DNA from: Paragorgia papillata
Taxonomy: Eukaryota > Cnidaria > Anthozoa > Scleralcyonacea > Coralliidae
Assembly (NCBI GenBank): GCA_035771165.1
Contig: JAWNZC010000314.1
Coordinates: 4,317,001 to 4,381,000, forward strand
DNA: 64,000 bases
Direction: 5' to 3'
The notes below the pieces were generated by a model. The model was not told the DNA's origin. It made no database searches and was given only the letters and a program-made list of their open reading frames with translations. The translations under genes were made by a program, and so were the position numbers. Below, in pieces: positions 26,643-63,251 of the stretch. How positions within the stretch are numbered: the first letter of the stretch is position 1; each line of letters begins with the position of its first letter.

Positions 26643-27016
26643 CAGGGGCGGATCTAGGATTGTTGAAAGGGGGGTGTCCTAGGGCGAAGCCGATCCTTCC
26701 AGGGGGTTCCCCCGGAAATTTTTGAGTTCTTGGGTCTCTGAAATGGCATTTCCAGCAATTTGAGAGCCATTTGAGGGCACGTTTGAGCACTCCGCAGTAT
26801 AGAAAAAAAGGTTATATTTTTGGGCTACATGTACTTACAGTATAAAATATTTATGTAAACACTTTAAAAAAAAACACTGATGAAAACTGCAACTTCACGG
26901 TCAACTAGAGCTGTTAGACCTGCAATAATTATATTTAGCGTCTTTTAATAATTTTTTTTAGACCAAAGAGGGGGGGTGGCTAGCCACCCAATCCACCACC
27001 CCTAAATCCGCCCCTG
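26643..27016. mobile_element. MITE with CAGGGGCGGAT ends
   Basis: Ends CAGGGGCGGATCTAGGATT / AATCCGCCCCTG, flanked by direct TACTA at 26,638-26,642 and 27,017-27,021. It interrupts a repeat (GTCTGGCGTTAGCCAGAATA then AAAGACC) whose intact form is at about 28,195-28,240. Confidence 0.78.
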
Positions 27017-27806
27017 TACTAAAGACCAATTCGGAGAGGAAAGAGTTAAAACACTTTCAGGCTAACTATTAATTGGATATATTTAGCTGAATTAACAATA
27101 CAAAACAATCAGTTTTTCACTCCTTTAAAATCTGTTTCTCTTTCATCAAATTTAACCCTTGACACTATTTTGACATGCGAGCGAGGACGGTTTGATGTAT
27201 ACTTCCTTAAATATAAAAATAGAGCACGGTTACTGCACAGTTGATGTAAACATTTCGTTAGTGGCAGGAAAGGGAAACCGCACGTACGAATTTTAAATAA
27301 ACAGCAACTTGGGAAGTATTTTTAACCACACCCATTAGTCAATAGTGGCACACTGCCCAACAGAACTTTCGTAAAAGAGGGATTACCTTAACGTCTACGC
27401 GTATAGGCTAGAACGTGCACTCAATATAATTTATACGCGGTTAGAGTTATAAATGATGATAGATTAGAGAGAGGAATCGAAATTGGTAAATACATATAGT
27501 TATATCAACAAGTATATCTATACAAGTAGATCATCTGATATATACATTATACAAGTGTAGAATATTGAAAGAAAGGCTAGGACGATAGAAGGTTCAATTT
27601 GGCATTTAGCATATAGTCCATATACATACGTTAAGCTGGGATATCCCAAAGGGGCCTCAAAATAACGTACTTAATTTTCACATGGGCGAGAATTTGGTGA
27701 ATACAGTTATAGGCATCAACTGCATAAACAAGTATGAACTCTTAAAAAGGTTAAGACGATAGAAAGTTCATTTGGGCATTTAGCATGAAGTTAGTTATGG
27801 TACGCT

Positions 27807-27952
27807 AAGCTAGTGTGTATAAATGATGATAGATTAGATTAAAGGATAGGAATATCTATATATATACTTGTGAATACCTATGACTATATGTATTTACCAA
27901 TTTCGCTTCCTATCCTTTAATCTAATCTATCATCATTTATACACACTAGCTT
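27807..27952. repeat. Foldback element at the right of block B
   Basis: Same arms as 18,554-18,741 with a shorter left interior. Confidence 0.82.
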
Positions 27953-28366
27953 AAGTAGATATATACAAGTATATAAATTTTAAGGATGATAAAAGGCTAA
28001 GATCATTGAAGGTCTAATTATTTAACATACACGCGCTAAGCTATAGGTGTTGGTAAATACATATAGTCATAGGTAAAAGGTATTATCAAGTATATCTATT
28101 ATACACAAGTATAAAATATTAAAAAGGCTTAGGTGATTGAGGTATTTTTCTTAGTCAAAAGCGACTTGACTGAGACCTGGACCTCGCCCTGTGCTGAATA
28201 AAATCGTCTGGCGTTAGCCAGAATAAAATACTAAAGACTCGTCTTCAGGCTTCAAAGTGTTAAGCCAGACAGGTAGTGTTATAAATATAAATGATGATAT
28301 AGACCACTTTTATAAAGGTCTTCACTTTAAATATTCAGTCTTTTATGTGGCATATGTGCATCTTAA

Positions 28367-29042
28367 GGTGGCTCCATACAGTTTCTTGAAAAATGGAAAA
28401 TACAAGTTTGAGAGTCCAAAACACGTGATTAAACAATTCGGAAAAAGAATAAAACTAAATGTTATGCATAGTTAAACAGTCTGACAATCAGAAACTGTCA
28501 CCAAATAAATAGCAACAGTTGTTGCTATGGCAATAATGACGTTTCAAAATGGCTGCCAATTACCCTTCAAACTAATTTAATTCGAAAAAAAACTTTGGTG
28601 ACCCCCATTTTTTTTTCATTTAAACTTTTCTTGAAGTATGAGTAATCAATAGGCCGATTTAAAAAAAATTATGTAGAACGAAATTTTTTAAAAATTAACA
28701 AACATGATTTTTCCGGAAAAAAAATTATTCCTTCTACAGAATTTTTTTAAAATCGGCCTATTGATTACTCATACTTCAAGAAAAGTTTTAATAAAAAAAA
28801 ATTGGGGGTCACCAAAGTTTTTTTCGAATTAAATTAGTTTGAAGGGTAATTGGCAGCCATTTTGAAACGTCATTGTTGCCATAGCAACAACTGTTGCTAT
28901 TTATTTGGTAACAGTTTTTTATTGTCAGACTGTTTAACTATTCATAACATTTAGTTTTATTTTTTCCCCGAATTGTTTATGCACGTGTTTTGGACTCTCA
29001 AACGAGTATTTTCCATTTTTCAAGAAACTGTGTGGAGCCACC
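28367..29042. mobile_element. TTAA-flanked foldback MITE (family M3), copy 2
   Basis: Same ends as copy 1 with TTAA at 28,363-28,366 and 29,043-29,046. The interior is longer and almost fully self-complementary (TTGATTACTCATACTTCAAG and its complement). Confidence 0.87.
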
Positions 29043-29252
29043 TTAAGAGAAAGGCTAAGACCAAATGTTCATTTTGGCATTCAGCTTGTATACGCTAAGC
29101 GAAGCGGTTGGATACAAACGCCTGATAGGTAGGTGTGATACAGCTGCTAGAGGTCTCTAACTCTATTAGTATTCTGTATCAAATGATACAAATATATACA
29201 GATATATCAAAAGCCACACGGCCAGATGTACATCTTTGGAATGTAAACTTAA

Positions 29253-29422
29253 GCCTGGTTTCCATATAGCCGTAAGCGCCGGCGGCATGTCTGCGACAAG
29301 GGGCAATGGTCCAATCGCATACAGCTTTTTATTGCTGGCTAATTCAACACTGTCTATGATTGGACCATCTCCCCTTGCCGCAGCCATGCCGCCGACTCTT
29401 ACGGCTATATGGAAACCAGGCC
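29253..29422. mobile_element. Foldback MITE, 75-bp arms
   Basis: GCCTGGTTTCCATATAGCCG / CGGCTATATGGAAACCAGGC with further pairing of GGCGGCATGTCTGCG and GGGGCAATGGTCCAAT. Confidence 0.87.
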
Positions 29423-29427
29423 CTTAG

Positions 29428-29757
29428 GGGCTGTTTACATATTCTTTATTCAAACAACAACATAAATACCAGATTTGGTATATAACATACATACATATAA
29501 CATATAAACTAGACTACGTGCTCAACTATAAACTTTCATAAACTATAAACTATAAACTATTTTCTATAAACTTTTGGCCTCACGCGATTGATTAGGATCT
29601 CACTGTGGATTTGAAACTCGCGTAAACTAAATGTACAAAGAAGAATCGATTTAGTTTAGATGTAAACGAATCCTAACGTTGATTAAAATCTCTTTTTGTC
29701 GCCAACGAAAGAATTTCGTGACACGAGTCAGCCCGGCTCATGTAAACAGCCCCTTAG
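29428..29757. mobile_element. Foldback MITE (family M5), copy 2
   Basis: Ends GGGGCTGTTTACAT / ATGTAAACAGCCCC, with TTA on both sides. Adjacent to the preceding hairpin element with only a few bases between. Confidence 0.75.
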
Positions 29758-30161
29758 TCTGATGATGACTTTGGAATTCGTGCACAAGAATGTTCTTATT
29801 CAAACATTTCGTATTGTTTCACCACCCCAACGGGGCCACCGATCACGTGAGAATAAAGTCGAAATATTACCATTTCATCCTTTTGTTTTTGATCTGCCTA
29901 GATGGACACCTTTCGATTGTGTTTTATATTATTTTAATATGCATATATATATTTTGTTTATAAGTATTTTAATTGCTTCTGAGTTAATTCTGAGTCCGAG
30001 ATATCATTATACGAATCGTTAAAACGTGTGTGATATATAGGGTTTTTGGCTACTGGGAAAAGTCATATTTAAACACACGTAAAAGATACGATATTTTTAA
30101 ATGTAAAGATATCGGTTCAACGATCCTATGAGAATTCTATGTGTTTATCTTCAGTGAAAAG

Positions 30162-30457
30162 GAGCACGGGTGGCGTGTGCTGTTAGCGCGCTGCCTCTCA
30201 CCAAAAAGTTAAGCCCGGTTAGACGGGGTTAGTACTTGGATGGGTGACCGCTTGGGAATGACCCCGCGTTGTCGGGCTTGGACTCATGTGAGTAGAGTTG
30301 TAGTTGATCTCTCCTGTGCTTCGAGGGTTTTTCGCCGGGTTCTCCGGTTTTCCTCCCTCCATAAAATCAACACCTAACATCTTAGCTGTGATCCGTGGTC
30401 TGAACTGTGTCGTTGGTGGCTGCTTGGAGCGCCTTTGATATGCCTCGACACGGCCAC
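30162..30457 (+). mobile_element. 5S rRNA-derived SINE, copy 1
   Basis: The first 120 bp keep the internal pol III promoter of 5S rRNA: GTTAAGC (A box) and GGTTAGTACTTGGATGGGTGACCGCTTGGGAA-like at 30,227-30,258 (intermediate element and C box). The first 45 bp diverge from 5S. The body contains TCTCCTGTGCTTCGAGGG, GGGTTCTCCGGTTTTCCTCC, CTGAACTGTGTCG and GCGCCTTTGATATGCCTCGA. Two more copies with the same body at 49,922 and 63,252 show it is a dispersed element. Confidence 0.88.
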
Positions 30458-30901
30458 GTTCATCTGCGTCCTTCGCAATTCAGCCACTGGCTGCAAGTAA
30501 GGATGATTACCCCCCAGTCCTTTATCCTTAGTACATTGTACGCGCTTGGACATATACGGAGTTATCTTCTGGTGTTGGCAGAAATCAGCACTTGAAGGTA
30601 AATTCCATATCTTTGCACAGCCATGTCTTGAGAACGACTGTTGAGCTAAAGTACCATTGTAAGTCTGTCATAATTAGTTTACTTTCCCAAATTAATTAAC
30701 AATTAATTACTTGAGGAACGCGCCATCTTGTAACATCAACTTGTGTGGTGTCAAACCTAACAAGATTTGAATGACGGCCGACGGATATAATTTACCAATA
30801 ATTGAAGGTCACGGTTATTTGAAGGTCGTCAGCTTTAGGCAAAACCGCAAAGTACTTTTTTTTACTTTAATAACATCAAATTAACTAACGATCGTCTCTC
30901 A

Positions 30902-31322
30902 GATCAAACAAAAGAAATTAACGCATATAGTCTCTTTAAAAAATATTTAAAATCAAGATACTCTGTTGCTCTCCAGAACACATTCAATACTGATATTATA
31001 TCTACCTGGCGCTCAATATGTTTGAAATGTAGTTCTGTTAGAGATCTTGAATTGCAGAGCTTCAGAATTTGTTGTTAATATTAGCTGTGCGTGCGTACGT
31101 GAGTGTGTTAGTGTAATGTATATGTGAAGTCAGTATTTGTAATAAGTGATATACAGTAATAAGCGATATACAGTAGATGTGATATAGTAATATGTATATG
31201 ATAGTATATATGTAATTTGATATTTTTGTTAATTTTTAGGGCAAGACACCATGACTAGGGCTGAACATCCCTGTTGTGTCTTGCCTCGTGTGCGTATAAA
31301 CACGAAAACCAAATAAATAAAT
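30902..31322 (+). mobile_element. CR1/L2-like LINE 3' end
   Basis: A frame from 30,902 to the TAA at 31,076 encodes the typical last residues of a CR1/L2-type reverse-transcriptase polyprotein (SLFKKYLKSRYSVALQ, TWRSICLKCSS). It is followed by a 3' UTR containing a GGCAAGACAC...GTGTCTTGCC hairpin and an AAATAAATAAATA tail. This is a 5'-truncated copy lacking the reverse transcriptase core. Confidence 0.7.
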
Positions 31323-31570
31323 ACCTGAGACTAGGTTTAGTATACATGGCCGAAACCCTCGAAACAGTCAAAACTTAGATCTATACAAATGCAACACTAA
31401 ACGTTTTAAGCATAGTTTTTTCCAGCGAATATTAGCTATTTTAATTTAAATGAATAACCTGTAGTTAAATTTTAGTCGTAGTTAGTTTTTAGCTCTTTGA
31501 TTATCTATTCAACATCCATTCTGTAAATATAAAGTATTTCACCTTGAAGGTGCCATTTTATATCTGAAAT

Positions 31571-31609
31571 AAACCATTTATTTATTTATTTATTTGTTTG
31601 TTTGTTTGT

Positions 31610-31684
<75 letters not shown>

Positions 31685-31685
31685 T
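31571..31685. repeat. (TTTA)n microsatellite
   Basis: Tetranucleotide TTTA with a TTTG block near 31,590-31,608. Confidence 0.95.
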
Positions 31686-31804
31686 AATTTGAATATGATG
31701 ACAAACGATTGAACTTTGAAGTGAAAATTACTATTTGAAATTGAAAATAAGTGCCCAGCAAATAACTTAGACAAGACATAACTTCAAAGATAAAATTTTA
31801 ATTA

Positions 31805-31843
31805 GCTAACGTTTCGTTGCTTGAAGCGCAACATCATCAGAGC
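31805..31843 (-). ncRNA. Hammerhead-ribozyme-like motif
   Basis: Minus strand: GCT, CTGATGA, stem II GTTGC/GCAAC with loop GCTTCAA, GAAAC, GTT, AGC. A partial copy (AGCTAACGTTTCGTTAGG) lies about 125 bp further along the plus strand. Confidence 0.55.
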
Positions 31844-32553
31844 AGTTTGAAATCTTAAAGGTTATTGGCAATAAAAATTAAGTTTGTCTCATTTGAAAGA
31901 ACTCGTCAAATGGTATAAGAAGACCTTTTACAATTTTAATTAGCTAACGTTTCGTTAGGATAATGAAGTATTTATATATACATGGTTCAAATATTATAAT
32001 AGTAAAATAACAAATTCAAAAATTTAAAGAAATAAATTTGATTTACTTTTTGTTATTATAATCTTAAAATCTAAAGGAAAGTGTACCAAGTAGAGGGAAA
32101 GACAAGCCAGGAAACTCTTTATCAGCATACATCCCTCGTTCTCGGGATTTATCTATTACATAATCATTTTCACTAAAATGCTTATTTGCGTACATAATCG
32201 TTTTTAATAAAATTCCTATTTGTATATGATCAGTTCTTCAAGAAACATAAAAAACATCGTTCTTTACATCTCTATTCTCGTCCACTCTTTGTAAAAATGA
32301 TTATATACAAATAATCATTTTATGCGCTAAATAATGCTTATTTGCAAATAAGTATTTTCTGAATTTGATTGTATGCGCAGCAGGTATGCGCAGTATCGCA
32401 CCGTAGAGCCTTCGCGCATTTTGTCCAGCGACAGCAATCTTCGCGGTTGTGAAGGATCTTCTGTAAGCGGTCTTTCCCGGGTGAAAAATGCTGTTCTCAA
32501 CGTAGCTATAATGACAAATGATCACCAGTACATGAAAGAACATATTTACTAAC

Positions 32554-32721
32554 CTGAGTATTGCCAGACGCAGTGTTTCGTGCTGCCGTTGTGGTAGCTG
32601 TTGATGACACGGATGTCGATGGCCTTGTCTCACCACTTCGTGGCGGGCCTGATGGACGCAAGAAACTCGTCACAGCATTCGCCACAACCCTTCCTAACTC
32701 TTCTGCGTTAAAACCGTTCAT
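32554..32721 (-). CDS. Candidate first coding exon of an unknown gene
   Basis: ATG at 32,721 with A at -3 opens 56 codons ending exactly at a GTTAGT donor (phase 0). The peptide begins MNGFNAEELGRVVANAVTSF, an amphipathic-looking helix, then turns into a Ser/Thr/Pro/Arg-rich low-complexity stretch ending ASGNTQ. I do not recognise it. If the intron is retained, 15 more residues follow before a stop. No matching downstream exon could be found on the minus strand, so this may be a gene fragment, part of a transposon-carried gene, or chance. Confidence 0.3.
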
Positions 32722-33417
32722 TATTGGGAAAAAGGACGGCTTCAACGCAAGTTTATCTTTGAAATTCCAACTCCCCTCGTAGATGAAAATATATTTGCAT
32801 AAAAGCGGTCGGCAACACAACTGTCACGAACAAACACTTTGCCTCCAGAATCTGGTGAAGAATATCACCCATCCAAAATACTAGGAATGGAGATCAATTG
32901 TATAACTAGGTATTAAATGTATGCAACTTGTAAGCCATCTTAGTGGTTTAATATGTCCGTTGAATCTGAACTCAGCATATGGGTGGACTATTAGAAAAGT
33001 GATAGGGACACGTAAATATGGGGTGGGGGTGGGGGTGGGGGGGTGGGGGGATTTAAAGAATAAGATCCCCTATTAGAGGAAATTTTCATTGATTTCATAA
33101 CCTTTGACACGGGGGGGGGAGGATATTATAAGTATTATAAGTAATATTTAGATAAGGAGTAATTGAAGATGGGTTTGGTGGCATATTGACCCAGGTAAAA
33201 TTTGGAACTTTGCCCGTTCATTGCCTCTGATGCATTCCTCGGGATAGCCCAGGGTTATCCTGGGGTTACCCCCCTCTTGGACAATGATGATAGATCTAGA
33301 CAAGTATTGTTGACACAAGGGCAAGTAAATACCATTTTAAGTTTTCTTCCACTTGCCCATAATGATTTTTGCTTGCCCTGGGCAATCATTACTGTTTATG
33401 CTATAAGCGAGTTCATA

Positions 33418-33620
33418 ATCTCGACTGCGTATCATAATGACACGTTTTGCATCAGGATAAAACTTATTTAAATTCATAACATCTAGCTATGGAGTTTAGT
33501 GTAACCACTTGGGTAATGTAAATGAGAATGCAAATGAATTCTGAGGCCTTAGCTTGATGTTATGAATTGAAACAATTTTTACCCAATGCAGATCGTGTCA
33601 TGCTGGTGCGCAGTCGAGAT
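33418..33620. mobile_element. Foldback MITE related to 2,311-3,081
   Basis: Arms ATCTCGACTGCGTATCATAA and its complement near 33,600-33,620. The interior shares AAATTCATAACAT, AATGTAAATGAGAATGCAAA and CCTTAGCTTGATGTTATG with the element at 2.9-3.0 kb. Confidence 0.75.
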
Positions 33621-33882
33621 CACGTACTGGCTTATTATTAAGCTTTACAGGGTAAGCAAGGGAACAAGGGGATGGCATACTGTAACTCTTTTGATGATGT
33701 TAATTATTTCAAAAGAAAAATGCCTTATTCTGCTGCACATCTACTATAATTAAAATTACTGCAATGAATTAAAACATAGATTTTTGTGTAAATTGTGCAC
33801 TAAATTGTCTCATTTATTTCCTTGAGCGCGGGTTTATCGCGAGGGGTAAATTAACGGCAAAATCACACGCTCTTAAGCTATG

Positions 33883-34225
33883 GTTACACACATCGATTTA
33901 TGTCGCCGATTTGTGTCGCAATGGCGTTGCGAGAGAAATCGGGCACCTGGCTATACACGTCGATTCGTTTCTCCAATTTGTGTTGCAATGGGATTGCGAG
34001 ATAAATCGCCGTGTGTAACATGCCCATCAGTGCAACGTCATGCAACGCCGATTTTCGCATGCCTCAAAAAATTGCAAGTTTTTGACCCCACATCAAAAAC
34101 TTGCAATGCTTCAGGCATGCGAAAATCGGCGTTGCATGGGCATGTTACACACGCCGATTTATCTCGCAATCCCATTGCAACACAAATCGGAGACACAAAT
34201 CGACGTGTGTAACCAGGTGCCTGAT
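33883..34225. repeat. Foldback element abutting the CGATTTGTTG satellite
   Basis: Long imperfect arms built from GTTACACACGCCGATTTAT, CGCAATCCCATTGCAACAC and GCATGCGAAAATCGGCGTTG, with a small inner palindrome on TTTGACCCCACATC. Shares CAACACAAATCG words with the satellite that follows 115 bp later. Confidence 0.8.
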
Positions 34226-34339
34226 TTATCTCGTACAAAAAGATCAGGCACCCGTGTATCACCGGTGTGGTGTATCACCATGAAATTACAAATTTAATAT
34301 ATGAAATTGACATTTCATATATGAAATCGTATATGAAGT

Positions 34340-35036
34340 CTTATATGATTTGTTGCGATTTGTTTCGATTTGTTGCGATTTGCAAATGGCAACAAATCGC
34401 ACCAAATCGCAACAAATCTGATTTGTTGCGATTTGTTTCGATTTGTTTCGATTTGTTTCGATTTGTTGCGATTTGTTACGATTTGTTGCGATTTGTTCCG
34501 ATTTGCAAATCGCAACGAATCGCAACGAATCGCAACAAATCGAAACAAATCGCAACAAATCGAAACAAATCGCAACAAATCTGATTTGTTTCGATTTGTT
34601 TCGATTTGTTCCGATTTGCAAATCGCAAAAAATCAGATTTGTTGCGATTCGTTGCGATTTGTTCCGATTTGCAAATGGCAACAAATCGCACCAAATCTGA
34701 TTTGTTGCGATTTGTTTCGATTTGTTTCGATTTGTTGCGATTTGCAAATGGCAACAAATCTGATTTGTTGCGATTTGTTTCGATTTGTTTCGATTTGTTC
34801 CGATTTGCAAATCGCAATGAATCGCAACGAATCGCAACAAATCGCAACAAATCGCAACAAATCTGATTTGTTTCGATTTGTTTCGATTTGTTCCGATTTG
34901 CAAATCGCAAAAAATCAGATTTGTTGCGATTTGTTACGATTCGTTGCGATTTGCAAATCGCAACAAATCAGATTTGTTGCGACTGATTTGTTGCGATTTG
35001 GAAATCGCAACAAATCAGATTTGTTGCGATTTGTTT
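34340..35036. repeat. Strand-switching satellite based on CGATTTGTTG
   Basis: About 70 copies of a 10-11-bp word (GATTTGTTGC, GATTTGTTTC, GATTTGTTCC) run in short blocks that flip orientation repeatedly (GCAACAAATC). Junctions are GATTTGCAAATC or AAATCTGATTT palindromes. The whole stretch can fold into many hairpins, and it is open in several frames on both strands for that reason. Confidence 0.93.
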
Positions 35037-35205
35037 GGGGGGGGCATGCCCCTGACCCCCCTAGAAGAGTCCCTTTTGTGAACAGCCTCCGCCCCCCCCC
35101 CCCCCCCCCAATACAAAAATCGTTCCGCGGTCCCTGTATCAGTCATAACTTTGTCACCATTCCCCCTCCACCGAGATTAGTTTTCGGTAACGAAATACTG
35201 ACGTT

Positions 35206-35230
35206 TCGCGCGGAGCCCTTCATTAGAGTA
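35206..35230 (-). ncRNA. Decayed hammerhead-like motif
   Basis: Minus strand: stem I TACT/AGTA, core CTAATGA (one substitution), GAAAC then GTC. Follows the C-rich segment beside the CGATTTGTTG satellite. Confidence 0.45.
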
Positions 35231-35369
35231 AAATAACATCTAGCTAACAGAAACATTTGGTGTTATTTATATTTTATTCACTTATATGACTACTAAAAAT
35301 GGCCATTTCTTTAACCCCATGCTTTACAAGGCGTGAGCAAACGTTATAGCGACTGAAATAGAGAAATAA

Positions 35370-35660
35370 AGAGAGACTGATGGATAATATCCAATATTTT
35401 GAGCACTCAAAGTATAGAGAAAGAGTTAGTTGGCTAAATTAAACTGTCATATACTGCAAAAAGAAACTTTGGCACCATTCTGTAAGTAGTACATGATTAC
35501 ATTTATGACTGTTGTATAAACGGTCGAGAGACTGATGGATAACATTCAATATTTTGAACACCCAGAGTATAGAGAAAGAGTTAGTTAGGTAAATTCATTG
35601 CCATACTGCAACAAAAAAGCTTGGCACCATTCTGCATGTAGTATATAATTACATTTATGA
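35370..35660 (+). repeat. Diverged tandem duplication, about 157-bp unit
   Basis: GAGACTGATGGATAA, AATATTTTGA, AAAGAGTTAGTT, TTGGCACCATTCTG and ATTACATTTATGACTG occur in the same order twice, starting near 35,373 and 35,529. A partial third copy follows to about 35,790. Confidence 0.75.
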
Positions 35661-36106
35661 CTGTGTTGTATAAATGTTCTATTTAGCGCTTCGTCGCTTA
35701 TACTGCAACAAAAAACATTTGGTACTATAAATGTTCGATTTAACGCTTCGTCGTTTAGCCAGAATTGCAATACAACTGTTTGGTACGGTGTTTAATCGAA
35801 GGCGGCGCTTATTTTATGATTAAGAAATGAAAAATGGTTTTGAAATAATGAAATGAGAAGCATTTTATATTTTTTTTAAAAAACAAAAAAGGCCAAAATT
35901 GAAAATTTAATTATTTGTGCCTGTGCACGAAAATAAAGTTTGTCTTATTTGAAAGAACACTTAATTCTAGAATGACAAAGTAACATCTTTTACAGTTTTT
36001 CGTTTCTTTGCTTCGTTTTTGAGAAATTTCAGTTTGTTTGATATGCAAATTAAATGCATAATGAGTTTTATTGAGTTATCGGAGAAGGTCGTATTATCGT
36101 TGCTAT

Positions 36107-36352
36107 TAGCGAGGTTCAGATCACACTTCCACTACCACTATACCGCTACCGTAAATATAATTAAGCATGTCAAATATTGTTTGTACGTTCAGTAATGGTC
36201 GCAGGTCTCAAACCTAGTGCAAAAAGAAAGCGTTCTACGGTACTATGATTAAAACCAACTACGACTACAGGACGAAAAAACGAACATTACAACAGCTTAA
36301 CCACATTTACGGTAGCGCTAGTGGAAGTGTGATCTGAACCTCACTAATATCA
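36107..36352. repeat. Foldback element
   Basis: GCGAGGTTCAGATCACACTT at left and AAGTGTGATCTGAACCTCAC at right. Inner CTACCGTAAAT / ATTTACGGTAGCG also pair. Confidence 0.82.
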
Positions 36353-36471
36353 AACCAAATTAATTCGAAGGAAGCATGTGGATGTGTTTCTACCACAACA
36401 CCAAACATTTATATTTTCAAGTCATTATATTTGATAATAGCAAAGATATATAACCTCTGATAACTCATTAC

Positions 36472-36912
36472 GAGTGCTTATGAAGCGAAAATTAATTTTG
36501 TTTTATTTGAAATAACACTTAAAATGACAAAGTAACATCTTTTGCAGTTTTTCGTTTCCTTGCTTCGTTTTTGAGTTATTTCAGGTTGTTTAAAATGCAA
36601 ATTAAACATCTTGACGTCACATGGGTTAAACTATTATCAAACTAAATTAATTTGAGCATGTGGATGTGTTTCTACCACAACACCAAACATGTAGAATTTC
36701 CAAGTGATTATATTTGATAATAGCAAAAATATATAACATTCTCCGATAACTCATGCACATGTGACGTCAAGATGGTTAATTTACATATCAAACAAACTGG
36801 AATATCTCCTCAACGAAGCAAGGAAACGAAAAACTGCAAAACATGTTACTCTATCATTTTAAGTGTTCTTTTAAATAAGACAGACTTGATTTTCGCTCCA
36901 TAAGCACTTTAA
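36472..36912. mobile_element. Foldback MITE (family M4-like)
   Basis: Arms AGTGCTTATGAAGCGAAAAT, AACATCTTTTGCAGTTTTTC and ATCTTGACGTCACATG with complements at 36,765-36,912. Interior TGGATGTGTTTCTACCACAA also occurs at 36,378. Confidence 0.8.
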
Positions 36913-37320
36913 TATGCATATTAGATAAACTTAAATATTCTAAAAACGAAACAAAAAACCCTGCAAAATATGTTACTCTGTCATTTTAAGTGTTCTTTCA
37001 AAAAAGACAGACTTATATTCGTTTCATTGGCACTTTAAACAATTTCATAAAGGCGAGGGAGAATTTCGTGTTTATTTACTCTTCTATAAACACGGTCATA
37101 GGGCCAATCAAAGAGTTATTTTATAATTATAGTTATTTCATAATCCAATCCAACGAGAACTGGTTTTATGGTCGCAAAGAAAATTCTCTCATATGGAAAG
37201 TGCACTTTTTTTTGACGCGACGCTAAATAAATCGAGCATTTGCGTTCCTCTATTCTACAGACTACACTACACTATACAAGTCAATTCTGCTCGCGGCTTT
37301 CGTGATCAATATCTGTCGTT

Positions 37321-37326
37321 TTTATT
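37321..37326 (-). terminator. Polyadenylation signal AATAAA of the vWA gene
   Basis: On the minus strand AATAAA starts 38 nt downstream of the stop codon at 37,364. Position and motif fit a eukaryotic poly(A) signal with a very short 3' UTR. AATAAA is common in AT-rich DNA, so the supporting point is its place just past the stop. Confidence 0.55.
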
Positions 37327-37363
37327 CTATTCGAATGCTCAGACTTTCTGATAATTTAAGGTT

Positions 37364-62307
<24,944 letters not shown>

Positions 62308-62711
62308 CTCTGTACCGGCGGTATTATTAAATATTTTTTGTTTAGCCATGAGAAAAATATACTGTATATCGTTGTCGGTTGTTCGGTTGTCACTTGGATG
62401 CAACAGCTTCGGCTAGCTTTGCCTTTGACGAAATTGTTGGTATGTTTTCCGAGTAAATTGCTTATATGGTTGATCAGTGATGTGCTTGATACAAAGTTCC
62501 ACAGAGTAGGAACGAAGGAACATGACTGTCGATGAATTTTCGAAGTGATGGAACACTCGAAGTGTAGGCTCCATATATGGGAGGTATTGCGCAATTTCGC
62601 AGTTTTATGTGGCGAAGAAAACAAACGGAGCCGAAACCTAGACTCGGCCACCACAGGTAGCCCGAGTAATAATGACTAATGAACGAATAAAAAGGTTTGG
62701 AGTCGGGTACG

Positions 62712-63012
62712 CCATAGTCAATCGAGATATGGTCTGGAAACTCAGCTAAAGTCTTTGGTCTATCTTTTTGTTCGCCTTTATGCATTTTTGTGCACGATGC
62801 ACGGTCAATGAACACATTGTATTTTAGTATAATGAACAAATTGTCCAATAGCAACGTTTCAGTTCAATCACTCAACCGTGCTATTTAAATATTAATAAAC
62901 CTAAAACAAAGGATGTGCACGGTAAGGTACGGTTCAACATAAGATCACAGCTCATTATAGGCGCTTTGAAGTTTGCCGAGTTTCCAGACCATATCTCGAT
63001 GATTGACTATGG
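62712..63012 (-). mobile_element. MITE family M1, copy 4
   Basis: Reverse orientation, same ends and centre as copy 3. About 0.4 kb upstream of the putative signal-peptide exon. Confidence 0.85.
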
Positions 63013-63251
63013 GTACACCAAACAGTTTAAATTTTTAATCGAAATATGTGACATGCCATAGAAGAAATTATTCTCTTCTAAAACCACAGAACACTGGCAC
63101 CGGGTTTGTTTTATCTGCTGAATATGTGACACCTACACAATCACCGGATGTGTAGTAGTTAGTGGTTTTAACGTCATAAATGTATCCTTATCATATTATG
63201 TTGCTTTGTGTTTTGTCAAACTATGTGTATATGATGTATGTGTAGTTGAGA

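Larger units (their letters stand above)
19101..27499 (+). repeat. Large direct duplication, block B
   Basis: Second copy of 14,803-18,540, lengthened by the 122-bp satellite array (19,309-22,003), the LINE-containing segment 23,215-25,007 and the insert 26,573-27,049. Runs of C differ between the copies (14 or more C at about 22,722 against a few in block A at about 15,851). Confidence 0.85.

Noticed and set aside
30162..30290. A functional 5S rRNA gene
   Set aside because: Only the internal promoter region resembles 5S. The 5' third is diverged and the same non-5S body follows in all three copies, so it is a SINE.
34286..35236. Frames on both strands rich in NRNKSQQI and LRFVAICCD
   Set aside because: Translations of the strand-switching GATTTGTTGC satellite.
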